Part shown: piece after piece, positions 14,472 to 20,926 of the stretch
How positions within the stretch are numbered: position 1 is the first letter of the stretch
How the letters are laid out: every line of letters begins with the position of its first letter
Assembly: GCA_050694055.1 (NCBI GenBank)
Contig: JBOGWX010000007.1
Coordinates: forward strand, 1 to 21,808
Source: WHSV01 sp050694055
Lineage (GTDB): Bacteria; Actinomycetota; CADDZG01; WHSQ01
Reading direction: 5' to 3'
DNA length: 21,808 nucleotides
The notes under the pieces: generated by a model
Told to the model about the DNA's origin: nothing
Database searches by the model: none
Seen by the model: only the letters and a program-made list of their open reading frames with translations
Made by a program: the position numbers and the translations under genes

Positions 14472-15272
14472 ATGGCACGAGCCACCCCGCGCGGGTCTGT
14501 TTCGATCGACACTCGCGCCGCGATAGAGGTCATGGACCTCACAGTCGCGTACCGCGACAAGCCGGTCCTGTGGGACGTAGACATGAGCGTGCCACGGGGC
14601 GTCCTCATGGCGATCGTCGGTCCGAACGGCGCGGGAAAGACGACACTCATCAAGGCCATTCTGGACCTCGTCCCCCTTTCGGCCGGCCGCGTCTTGATCG
14701 CAGGGCGTCCCTACGACGAGCAGCGGCGGCGGGTCGCGTACGTCCCGCAGCGCGGCAGTGTCGACTGGGACTTTCCGACCACCGCGCTCGACGTGGTGAT
14801 GATGGGCCGCTACGGCGAACTGGGTTGGATAAAGCGGCCCGGCGCACGCGAGAAGCAAGCGGCGACCGAAGCTCTCGAGAAGGTCGGAATGGCCGACTAC
14901 GCGCATCGTCAAATCAGCCAGCTTTCGGGCGGGCAACAGCAGCGCGTGTTCCTCGCTCGCTCGCTCGTGCAGGACGCGGATGTTTACTTGATGGACGAGC
15001 CCTTTCAGGGCGTCGACGCAACCACCGAGCGCGCGATCGTGTTGCTACTACAGGAGTTGCGAGACTCGGGCGCGCCGGTCGTGTGTGTTCATCACGATCT
15101 CCAGACTGTGACCGAGTACTTTGATTGGGTCACGCTCCTCAACGTCCGGCGCATCGCAAGCGGACCGACGGATGAGGTCTTTACCGAAACCAACCTGCGA
15201 GCCACCTACGGAGGTCGCATGGCCTGGCTCAAGGGCGCCGCCGAGCGCGAGCCTGCGAGGCCACTCGACTGA
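14472..15272 (+). CDS. Metal ABC transporter ATPase
   Basis: The product is 266 aa. Motifs: Walker A GPNGAGKT (50-57), Q-loop Gln93, the manganese/iron-uptake-type segment RGSVDWDFPTTALDVVMMGRYG (94-115 region), signature LSGGQQQR (151-158), Walker B VYLMDEP (171-177) and H-loop in CVHHD. RGSVDWDFP is characteristic of the ATPases of MntABC/SitABCD/TroABCD importers rather than of ZnuC. The N-terminus has about 15 extra residues before the first strand. The stop overlaps the start of the first permease (TGATG at 15270-15274), indicating translational coupling. Confidence 0.94.
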   Translation: MARATPRGSVSIDTRAAIEVMDLTVAYRDKPVLWDVDMSVPRGVLMAIVGPNGAGKTTLIKAILDLVPLSAGRVLIAGRPYDEQRRRVAYVPQRGSVDWDFPTTALDVVMMGRYGELGWIKRPGAREKQAATEALEKVGMADYAHRQISQLSGGQQQRVFLARSLVQDADVYLMDEPFQGVDATTERAIVLLLQELRDSGAPVVCVHHDLQTVTEYFDWVTLLNVRRIASGPTDEVFTETNLRATYGGRMAWLKGAAEREPARPLD

Positions 15273-16168
15273 TGTTCGAGCTCTGGTCCGATTACACGTT
15301 GCGCATCGTCGCGCTCGGTGCCGGGGTGCTCGGCATCGTGAGCGGTGTGCTCGGATCTTTCGCGGTGCTGCGTCAGCAGAGCCTTCTCGGTGACGCGATC
15401 TCGCACGCCGCATTACCCGGAATCGTCCTGGCCTTCCTGGTGACCGGAAGCAGCGATCCCCTGCCCTTGGTCCTGGGTGCCGGTATAGCTGGTTGGATCG
15501 GGACACTCTTCGTGCGCGCGATCGTCAGGAACACTCGAATCAAGAACGACGGCGCGCTCGGGCTCGTGTTGTCCGTGTTCTTCGGTGTCGGACTGATGCT
15601 TCTCACCTACTCACAGGCGAGGCCGGATGCCAGCCAGGCAGGACTCGATAAGTTCCTGTTCGGGCAAGCCGCCGCGTTGTTGCGCAACGACGTCGTCACG
15701 ATGGCGGTGCTGGGGGCCGTTGCGATCGTCGCCGTCGGACTCTTCTGGAAGGAGTTCAAGCTACTGAGCTTCGATCCTGAGTTCGGGCGCGTCCTCGGCT
15801 TCCGCATGGGCGCGGTCGACATCCTGCTCACGACTCTGCTCGTGATAGCGATCGTCATCGGCCTGCAGACGGTCGGCGTCGTGTTGATGAGCGCCATGGT
15901 CGTGGCGCCGGGCGCGGCGGCCCGGCAATGGACGGACAGGCTCAGCGTGATGGTCTGCCTGAGCGCGTTCTTCGGAGCGCTCTCGGGGGTGACCGGAGCG
16001 TTGCTCAGCAGCACGGGCGCGCGGCTCCCCACAGGTCCGATGGTCGTGCTATCGGCGAGTCTCATCGTCTTGCTGTCGTTGTTGTTCGCGCCGAACCGTG
16101 GACTGGTGTGGCAGGGCCTGCGTCTTAGGCGTCGAGCGACTCTGGGGGCCGAGGGGGCGAGGCCGTGA
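15272..16168 (+). CDS. Metal ABC transporter permease, first
   Basis: The product is 298 aa with eight or nine membrane segments. Family signatures are LRQQSLLGDAISHAALPGIVLAFL near the N-terminus, FWKEFKLLSFDPEFGRVLGF at mid-protein and QTVGVVLMSAMVVAPGAAARQWTDRL, all typical of the ABC-3 (ZnuB/MntB/TroC) permease family. It overlaps the ATPase by one base-pair step and the next permease by four bases (GTGA at 16165-16168). Two permeases in one operon, as in Tro/Mnt/Sit systems, suggest a heterodimeric channel. Confidence 0.93.
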   Translation: MFELWSDYTLRIVALGAGVLGIVSGVLGSFAVLRQQSLLGDAISHAALPGIVLAFLVTGSSDPLPLVLGAGIAGWIGTLFVRAIVRNTRIKNDGALGLVLSVFFGVGLMLLTYSQARPDASQAGLDKFLFGQAAALLRNDVVTMAVLGAVAIVAVGLFWKEFKLLSFDPEFGRVLGFRMGAVDILLTTLLVIAIVIGLQTVGVVLMSAMVVAPGAAARQWTDRLSVMVCLSAFFGALSGVTGALLSSTGARLPTGPMVVLSASLIVLLSLLFAPNRGLVWQGLRLRRRATLGAEGARP

Positions 16169-17274
16169 GCCAGCCACAACTCGAGATTCAAGCCATCGCC
16201 CTGGTCACCGCGGTCGCCTGCGCGCTGCCCGGTGCCTTCCTGGTGTTGCGGCGGATGGCGCTGATGAGCGATGCGATAAGTCACTCCATCCTGCTCGGCA
16301 TCGTGCTTGCGTTCTTTGTCGTCGGAACCGTTGGGTCGCCGCTGCTCATCGTCGGAGCGGCGATCATGGGAGTCGTGACGGTCCTGCTGGTCGAGGCGCT
16401 CACGAGCACGAAGCTGGTCGGCAAGGACGCCGCCATCGGACTGGTCTTCCCCGCCCTGTTCTCGATCGCGGTGATCTTGATCGCACGCTTCGCGGACGAC
16501 GTGCACCTCGACATCGACGCCGTTCTGCTGGGCGAACTGGCGTTCGCGCCCTTCGAGCGCTTCGTGATCAACGGCTACGATCTCGGCCCCCGCTCACTGT
16601 GGGTGATGGGCGTGATCCTGGCCGTCAACCTGGTGGGGCTCGTCTTCTTCTACAAGGAGCTGAAGCTTGCCACCTTCGACTCGGCGCTCGCGACCGCGCT
16701 CGGTTTCTCGCCCGCGCTCATCCACTACGGGCTGATGAGCTCCGTCTCGATCACCGCGGTCGGCGCCTTCGACGCAGTCGGCTCGATCCTCGTCGTCGCG
16801 CTGATGATCGCTCCGCCCGCGACCGCGTATCTCCTGTCGGACCGGCTGTCGCGCATGATCTGGCAGAGTGGGCTCATCGGCGGGATCGTCGCCGTCGCAG
16901 GCTTCTGGCTCGCGCACTGGCTGGACGCGTCGATCGCCGGTTCCATGGCCGCGGTGGCAGGTCTGGTGTTCGGACTGGCCTTCCTGTTCGCGCCCGAGCG
17001 CGGCTTGCTGGCGCTGCATCGCACGAAGAGGCGCCGGCGTTGGGAGTTCGCGCAGGTCATGTTGGTGATCCACCTGCTGCACCACGAGGGCCTGCCGGAG
17101 GCTGATGAGGAGAATCGGGTCGCTCACCTGCAGGAGGGTTTGCGGTGGGAGCATGACTTCACCGATGAGGTGGTCGACAGGGCGCGCCGTCGCGGTCTCA
17201 TCTCCGAGCGAGAGGGCCTGCTGCTACTGACGGATGATGGCCGGAACTATGCGCGCCGGTCCTTCGCCGCCTGA
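16165..17274 (+). CDS. Metal ABC transporter permease with C-terminal winged-helix-like extension
   Basis: The product is 369 aa. Residues about 5-282 are an ABC-3 permease with LRRMALMSDAISHSILLGIV and FYKELKLATFDSALATALGF, clearly paralogous to the preceding gene. After the last membrane segment and a basic linker (TKRRRRWEF), residues about 288-369 form a soluble extension: AQVMLVIHLLHHEG, VVDRARRRGLI and LLLLTDDGRNYARR. The last part resembles the wing and recognition region of DtxR-type winged helices (compare VELTDAGRKVALEV in the regulator of this operon). Cytoplasmic DtxR-like tails are known on some permeases of this family. The role may be metal sensing or gating by feedback. It is the last gene of the operon; a palindrome overlaps its stop codon. 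Confidence 0.92.
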   Translation: MSQPQLEIQAIALVTAVACALPGAFLVLRRMALMSDAISHSILLGIVLAFFVVGTVGSPLLIVGAAIMGVVTVLLVEALTSTKLVGKDAAIGLVFPALFSIAVILIARFADDVHLDIDAVLLGELAFAPFERFVINGYDLGPRSLWVMGVILAVNLVGLVFFYKELKLATFDSALATALGFSPALIHYGLMSSVSITAVGAFDAVGSILVVALMIAPPATAYLLSDRLSRMIWQSGLIGGIVAVAGFWLAHWLDASIAGSMAAVAGLVFGLAFLFAPERGLLALHRTKRRRRWEFAQVMLVIHLLHHEGLPEADEENRVAHLQEGLRWEHDFTDEVVDRARRRGLISEREGLLLLTDDGRNYARRSFAA

Positions 17275-17284
17275 TTCAATCAGG
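17270..17284. repeat. 15-bp palindrome over the permease stop codon
   Basis: CCTGATTCAATCAGG is a perfect palindrome of two 7-bp arms around a central C, and includes the TGA stop (17272-17274). In RNA it could fold as a 5-bp stem with a 5-base loop, but there is no T-run afterwards. It is better seen as a possible operator for the downstream hydrolase or a weak 3'-end hairpin. Confidence 0.5.
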
Positions 17285-17290
17285 TAAGCA

Positions 17291-17310
17291 GCGATCGCCT
17301 CGACGAGCGC
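17291..17310 (+). repeat. Dispersed palindromic hairpin, copy B (degenerate)
   Basis: GCGATCGCCTCGACGAGCGC matches the 20-bp element at 19329-19348 at 18 of 20 positions, including the CTCG loop. The two substitutions break two of the eight stem pairs. It lies immediately before the AAGGAG ribosome binding site of the hydrolase at 17323. Confidence 0.5.
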
Positions 17311-17322
17311 GAAAAGGAGAAC

Positions 17323-18111
17323 ATGGATCGTCGCCCCAGAAAGAATCCTCAGCGCGACCTACAGACCGACGAGGCGCGCCTGGACGTGATCGTCGACGGG
17401 CTCAGACTGCACGGACGTGCCTACGTACCCCACGACGCGCGCGGGCTGGTTCTTCTGCTCCACGGCATCCCGTCGATCCACCCGCCCGATCCGGATGACG
17501 GGGGCTACGCAGGCCTAGCGAAGAGACTTGCGGCCGAGGGCTTCGCCGCGGCCTACGTCGACATGCGCGCGGCCCGATCGTCGCCGGGGTTCTTCTCGAT
17601 CGAAGGCTGGGTTCGAGACGCGACTGCCGCGCTCTACGCGGCCACCTCGCTCGCGGGTGCACGGGGCCTTCCCGTCGCGCTCGTGGGCTCCTCGGCGGGA
17701 GGCGCGGTGGCAACCGAGGTCGCTCGTCGCGAACCGTCGGTCGCGGCTCTCGCCCTGCTGGCGGCCCCCGCCTCCTGGATCTCGTTCGCCGGAGAGCCCC
17801 GGGAGGGACTCAGGCGCATCACCGAGGAGGCGGGCATGGCGACCGCCCCCGAGGTGCAGGCCGACCCGGCCGGCTGGGCGGCCGAGTTCGAATCCGTCTG
17901 CACCGAGGACTCGGTGTCGAGGGTGGCCTGCCCCGTGCTGGTCGTTCACGGCACCGAGGACGACGTCGTCCCCGTTCACCATGCGGCGCGCATCGCCGAC
18001 CGGGCCCGGCGCGCCGAGCTCAGAATTCTGCAGGGAGAGGGTCACCAACTACGGCGCGCAGAGGAGGCCATCGAGTTGCTCGTCGGCTTCTTGAGGCGTC
18101 ACCTCAGATGA
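17323..18111 (+). CDS. Alpha/beta hydrolase
   Basis: The product is 262 aa with AAGGAG six bases before the ATG. The alpha/beta-hydrolase fold is clear: oxyanion loop LLLHGIP (45-50), nucleophile Ser124 in GSSAGG, acid Asp213 or Asp214 in HGTEDDVVP and His241 in GEGHQLRR. It resembles dienelactone-hydrolase/BAAT-like or acyl-peptidase-like small hydrolases. There is no signal peptide, so it should be cytosolic. The stop overlaps the next start as ATGA (18108-18111), which links it to the membrane zinc-ribbon protein. The substrate is not identifiable. Confidence 0.9.
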   Translation: MDRRPRKNPQRDLQTDEARLDVIVDGLRLHGRAYVPHDARGLVLLLHGIPSIHPPDPDDGGYAGLAKRLAAEGFAAAYVDMRAARSSPGFFSIEGWVRDATAALYAATSLAGARGLPVALVGSSAGGAVATEVARREPSVAALALLAAPASWISFAGEPREGLRRITEEAGMATAPEVQADPAGWAAEFESVCTEDSVSRVACPVLVVHGTEDDVVPVHHAARIADRARRAELRILQGEGHQLRRAEEAIELLVGFLRRHLR

Positions 18112-18410
18112 GCACGGCCGTCACCGTCGTGGTGGTGGTTGCCGTCGTGTTCGCGGTCGGCGTCGGGCTGGCGGCGGGCCTCGACGCTTACGCCGCGGTG
18201 ATTCTCGTAGCCATCCTGTTGTTCGGCTGGCTGGCCCTTGCGACCGCGCGGCGCTCGAAATCCGGAGGGGTTGCGCCGGCTCTCTGTCCCTCGTGCGATG
18301 GGCTCGTCTCGCCCCAGGCTCCCTATTGCAAGCACTGCGGGAGGCGTCTCGGGTTCTCGTCACGGAGAGGAGGACCTGCGGACGGGGGGAGCGCCCGCAG
18401 GTCCGGATGA
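18108..18410 (+). CDS. Small membrane protein with zinc ribbon
   Basis: The product is 100 aa. Two hydrophobic segments (about 4-24 and 28-46) are followed by a basic hinge (ARRSKSG) and a zinc ribbon with Cys60-x2-Cys63 and Cys74-x2-Cys77 (LCPSCDGLV, YCKHCGRRLGF), then a flexible Gly/Ser/Arg tail. It is translationally coupled to the hydrolase by ATGA. I recognise the zinc-ribbon architecture but not a named family or function. A strong 10-bp hairpin occupies its last codons. Confidence 0.75.
   Translation: MSTAVTVVVVVAVVFAVGVGLAAGLDAYAAVILVAILLFGWLALATARRSKSGGVAPALCPSCDGLVSPQAPYCKHCGRRLGFSSRRGGPADGGSARRSG
18372..18404. terminator. Hairpin between convergent genes (possible bidirectional terminator)
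   Basis: GGACCTGCGG (18372-18381) pairs perfectly with CCGCAGGTCC (18395-18404) across a 13-base loop. It lies within the final codons of the zinc-ribbon gene and 15 bp beyond the stop of the convergent 58-codon ORF. Neither side has a real T-run, so intrinsic termination is uncertain; it may protect 3' ends or stop opposing transcripts. Confidence 0.55.
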
Positions 18411-18418
18411 TGACTTCC

Positions 18419-18595
18419 TCAGTGGCGGGGTGAGGGGAGGCGGAGGCCGGTCGCGCGCGCTCCGAGGGCCGTGCGAGCGGCCCGGGCGCGCGTTGCTCTC
18501 GGGGGTGCGAGTCGAGCCCGGCGCCGCTTCTCGGCGTCCTGCAGGCGATCCTCGAGGATCAACTTGGCCAGGTCCTGGGAGATAAGAGGGTGCAT
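18419..18595 (-). CDS. Small arginine-rich protein, divergent from the CGNR regulator
   Basis: This 58-codon ORF starts at ATG 18595 with a good AAAGGAAA site upstream (AGGA about 11 bases from the ATG). The protein begins MHPLISQDLAKLILEDRLQD, an apparent amphipathic helix, and the rest is strongly basic with many Arg (AEKRRRARL, RATRARAARTALGAR). A plausible promoter lies upstream: TTGTAA (18656-18651) and TACCTT (18632-18627) with an 18-bp spacer. It may bind nucleic acid or membranes. I recall similar short N-terminal patterns in actinobacterial hypothetical proteins, but cannot name a family. Shadow coding is possible, but the Shine-Dalgarno, promoter and filled 270-bp gap favour a gene. 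Confidence 0.6.
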   Translation of the reverse strand: MHPLISQDLAKLILEDRLQDAEKRRRARLAPPRATRARAARTALGARATGLRLPSPRH

Positions 18596-18619
18596 CTGTC
18601 CGTTTCCTTTCTCGAGAGG

Positions 18620-18700
18620 TTGCTGTAAGGTATGTTGTAACGATTGATCCTTACAATAGCGAACGAGGTGTAAGAAGTCAAGTGAATTTTAGTCGTTACA
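18620..18700. promoter_or_regulatory. Shared divergent promoter region with five TGTAA half-sites
   Basis: Five copies of a TGTAA-based heptamer occur in 77 bp: TGTAAGG 18624-18630, TGTAACG 18636-18642, CCTTACA 18649-18655 (inverted), TGTAAGA 18669-18675 and CGTTACA 18694-18700 (inverted). Copies 1 and 3, and copies 2 and 5, are perfect inverted pairs. A TACAAT -10-like hexamer (18652-18657) faces the CGNR gene and overlaps the -35 element of the minus-strand small ORF. This packing suggests joint control of both genes by one DNA-binding protein, plausibly the CGNR regulator. Confidence 0.6.
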
Positions 18701-19251
18701 GCGAGGCGCCCATCAGATTCGCCGCCGCTCTGGTGAACACCGGGCCGCTACTCGGCGAGATCTGGGAAGACCTCGAGTCGGTCGACGACCTCCGCGCCTT
18801 TCTGCTCGAGACCGGGTGGGTGGACGAGGCGGACGACCTCGAAGCGCTGACCCCGGGCGACCTCGAGGCCTTCCGGCGGCTGCGGGCCCAGCTCGCCGGC
18901 GTGTTCCTGGCGAGCGACGAGCGCGAGGCCGCACGGGGCATCAACGTGATCCTGGAGGAGTGCCGGTCGGTTCCCTATGTGACCGGGCACGACGACTCAC
19001 CGCTGCACCTGCACTTTGGGGCGCCGGGGGCGACGCCGGCGCAGAAGGCAGGCGCGTCGAGCGCCATGGGACTGGCGCTGGTCCTGTGCGAGGACGGCCT
19101 GAAGCGCTTCGGTGTCTGCGCCGACGACAACTGCATCGACGTCTTCGTCGACACCTCCAAGAACTCGTCCCGGCGCTTCTGCTCCGAGAAGTGCTCCAAC
19201 CGCACCGCCGTGGCCGCCCATCGCGCCAGGGCGCGCAGCAAGAGCCGGTAG
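18682..19251 (+). CDS. CGNR zinc-finger transcriptional regulator
   Basis: The product is 189 aa from GTG 18682, with GAGG 13 bases upstream. The N-terminal 140 residues form the helical ligand-sensor-like domain of the ABATE/CGNR family (RFAAALVNT, DDLRAFLLETGW, RRLRAQLAGVF). The C-terminal zinc finger has Cys146, Cys151, Cys167 and Cys171 in FGVCADDNC and RRFCSEKCSNR, followed by the basic helix AVAAHRARARSKSR. The family's eponymous CGNR is CSNR here, a mild variant. Such proteins are presumed stress or ligand-responsive transcription factors, mostly in Actinobacteria. It is divergent from the 58-aa ORF and lies next to an array of half-sites, which suggests autoregulation. Confidence 0.9.
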   Translation: MNFSRYSEAPIRFAAALVNTGPLLGEIWEDLESVDDLRAFLLETGWVDEADDLEALTPGDLEAFRRLRAQLAGVFLASDEREAARGINVILEECRSVPYVTGHDDSPLHLHFGAPGATPAQKAGASSAMGLALVLCEDGLKRFGVCADDNCIDVFVDTSKNSSRRFCSEKCSNRTAVAAHRARARSKSR

Positions 19252-19302
19252 TCGCGACCGCGCCGCCGGGGCTTTATCGTCGGGGGCACACAAGCCGAGA
19301 AC

Positions 19303-19383
19303 GAACCAGCGAGCGCGCAAAATGACCAGCGATCGTCTCGACGATCGCGCAAGAGACCAGCGATCGTCTCGACGATCGCGCAA
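19303..19383 (+). repeat. Tandem hairpin repeats in the lpd leader (copies C and D plus remnant)
   Basis: A 29-bp unit recurs with a 31-bp period at 19324-19352 and 19355-19383. Each contains the same palindrome, GCGATCGTCTCGACGATCGC, at 19329-19348 and 19360-19379. Just upstream, 19303-19320 looks like a third copy with the palindrome core deleted (ACCAGCGA joined to GCGCGCAA). The array fills most of the gap between the CGNR gene and lpd and ends 22 bp before the lpd start, so the mRNA leader may carry two hairpins. Confidence 0.85.
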
Positions 19384-19405
19384 ATCGAAAGGGCGGGAGG
19401 TTGTC

Positions 19406-20839
19406 GTGGCTGAAGGATCGGACTCCTTCGATCTCGTAATTCTGGGTGGTGGCAACGCCGGGTACGCGTGTGCTTTCAGAGCCGTGGCGCTCGGCATGTC
19501 GGTCGCGATGATCGAGAAGGAGAAGGTCGGCGGCACCTGTCTCCACCGGGGCTGCATCCCCACCAAGGCCCTGCTTCACTCCGCCGACCTGCTCGACGAG
19601 ATTCGCCATGCGGGCCAGTTCGGGATCAAGGCCGATGAGAATCCCGGATACGACTGGGACCAGGTCAAGAAGTTCAAGGACTCCGTCGTAGGCAACATGT
19701 ACAAGGGCCTGACGGGACTCGCGAAGCGCAAGAAGGTCGAGGTCATCGACGGACAGGGCCGGTTGCAGGACAACAAGACCGTCGTGGTCGAGGCGTCCTC
19801 GGACGGTGGTGACCGGCGATCCGTGACGGCCACCGAGGCGGTCGTGCTGGCTACCGGCTCGGTGTCGCGCGATCTGCCCTTTATCAAGGCCGACGGAAAG
19901 CGGGTGCACAACTCGACCCACGGGCTCGAGGCCGACGACGTGCCCGGCTCGGTCGTCGTGGTCGGCGGCAACTACATCGGGCTCGAGTTCGCCAGCGTCT
20001 TTCGGAGCTTCGGCGCCGAGGTGACGGTGGTCGAGATGCTGCCGAAGATCGCTCCGGGCGAGGACTCCGACATCTCGGAGGCGCTTCTAAAGCTGCTCCA
20101 AAAGCGCGGCATCAAGTTCGAGCTCGGAGTCAAGGTGACCGGAGCAAAGACGGCCGACAAGGGCGTCGAGGTGGAGGTCGAAAAGGATGGAGAGAGCAAG
20201 AAGGTCGAGGCCGACCGCATGTTCGTCGCCATCGGCCGGGCTCCCAACACGGAGGACATGGGGTTCGAGGAGGCCGGCCTGAAGCTCGACAAGGGCTTCA
20301 TCGTGGTCGATCAGATGTTCTCGACCGGCGTCGACGGCGTCTACGCGATCGGCGACGCCATCCACGTGCCCGACGCCAACTGGATGCACCCGCAACTCGC
20401 TCACGTTGCGTTCATCGAGGGCATCAAGCTGGCCGAGCACCTCGCCGGAGAGAATCCGGTGCCCGTCGACTACAAGAACATTCCGCACGTCATCTACTGC
20501 CAACCCGAGGTCGCGTCCGTCGGACTCACCGAGGACAAGGCCAAGGAGCTCGGTCTCGAGGTCACGACCGCTCGCTATCCGTTCGCCGCCAACGCGCGCT
20601 CGTTGATGCTCGGTGGAGGCCAGGGCTTCGTGAAGACGGTGGCGGAGAAGAACGGCGCGGTCGTGGGGGTGCATGCGGTCGGCGCGCGGGTCTCCGACCT
20701 CATCACCGAGGCACAGCTGGCGACCTCGTGGGAGGCGTTCCCCGACGAGCTTGCCGAGCTGATCCACCCGCACCCGACGCTGTCGGAGGCCATCGGAGAG
20801 ACCTTCATGGACCTCGCGGGCAAGCCACTGCATCACTGA
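19406..20839 (+). CDS. lpdA: Dihydrolipoamide dehydrogenase (E3)
   Basis: The product is 477 aa, normal for E3. GTG 19406 has GGGAGG five bases upstream; longer in-frame starts run through the hairpin repeats and are rejected. The FAD-binding GGGNAGY is at 14-20, the redox disulfide Cys45-x4-Cys50 in GGTCLHRGCIPTK, and the catalytic His456/Glu461 in HPHPTLSEAIGE. The second FAD motif VDGVYAIGDA is intact. The NAD-binding motif reads VVVVGGNYIGLEF (187-192 GGNYIG), with Asn in place of the middle Gly of GxGxxG. The enzyme reoxidises lipoyl groups of 2-oxoacid dehydrogenase or glycine-cleavage complexes with NAD+. No E1/E2 genes are adjacent, as is common for a shared E3. A related flavoprotein disulfide reductase is the alternative. 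Confidence 0.92.
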   Translation: MAEGSDSFDLVILGGGNAGYACAFRAVALGMSVAMIEKEKVGGTCLHRGCIPTKALLHSADLLDEIRHAGQFGIKADENPGYDWDQVKKFKDSVVGNMYKGLTGLAKRKKVEVIDGQGRLQDNKTVVVEASSDGGDRRSVTATEAVVLATGSVSRDLPFIKADGKRVHNSTHGLEADDVPGSVVVVGGNYIGLEFASVFRSFGAEVTVVEMLPKIAPGEDSDISEALLKLLQKRGIKFELGVKVTGAKTADKGVEVEVEKDGESKKVEADRMFVAIGRAPNTEDMGFEEAGLKLDKGFIVVDQMFSTGVDGVYAIGDAIHVPDANWMHPQLAHVAFIEGIKLAEHLAGENPVPVDYKNIPHVIYCQPEVASVGLTEDKAKELGLEVTTARYPFAANARSLMLGGGQGFVKTVAEKNGAVVGVHAVGARVSDLITEAQLATSWEAFPDELAELIHPHPTLSEAIGETFMDLAGKPLHH

Positions 20840-20864
20840 CGACTATCGGGGTAGGCAACCCGAG

Positions 20865-20889
20865 AGCCCCGGCCGGCCCGGGGCTTAAC
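20865..20889 (+). terminator. Probable rho-independent terminator after lpdA
   Basis: AGCCCCGG (20865-20872) pairs with CCGGGGCT (20878-20885) over a five-base loop, followed by TAACTTT. It lies 26 bp past the lpdA stop. The T-tract is short, so read-through into the lipoprotein gene is possible. Confidence 0.75.
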
Positions 20890-20926
20890 TTTGGAGCTCT
20901 CAGATTCGGGCATGGAGGTGCGACCG

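Noticed and set aside
17291..17298. HIP1-like octamer GCGATCGC suggesting cyanobacterial DNA
   Set aside because: A single octamer inside a degenerate copy of the local hairpin repeat; the gene content is actinobacterial.
19324..19383. CRISPR array
   Set aside because: Only two perfect palindromic units separated by 2 bp, with no spacer-like unique sequence and no cas genes.
19112..19405. Long N-terminal extension of dihydrolipoamide dehydrogenase
   Set aside because: It overlaps the CGNR gene and reads through tandem hairpin repeats; GTG 19406 has GGGAGG and starts right before the FAD-binding fold.
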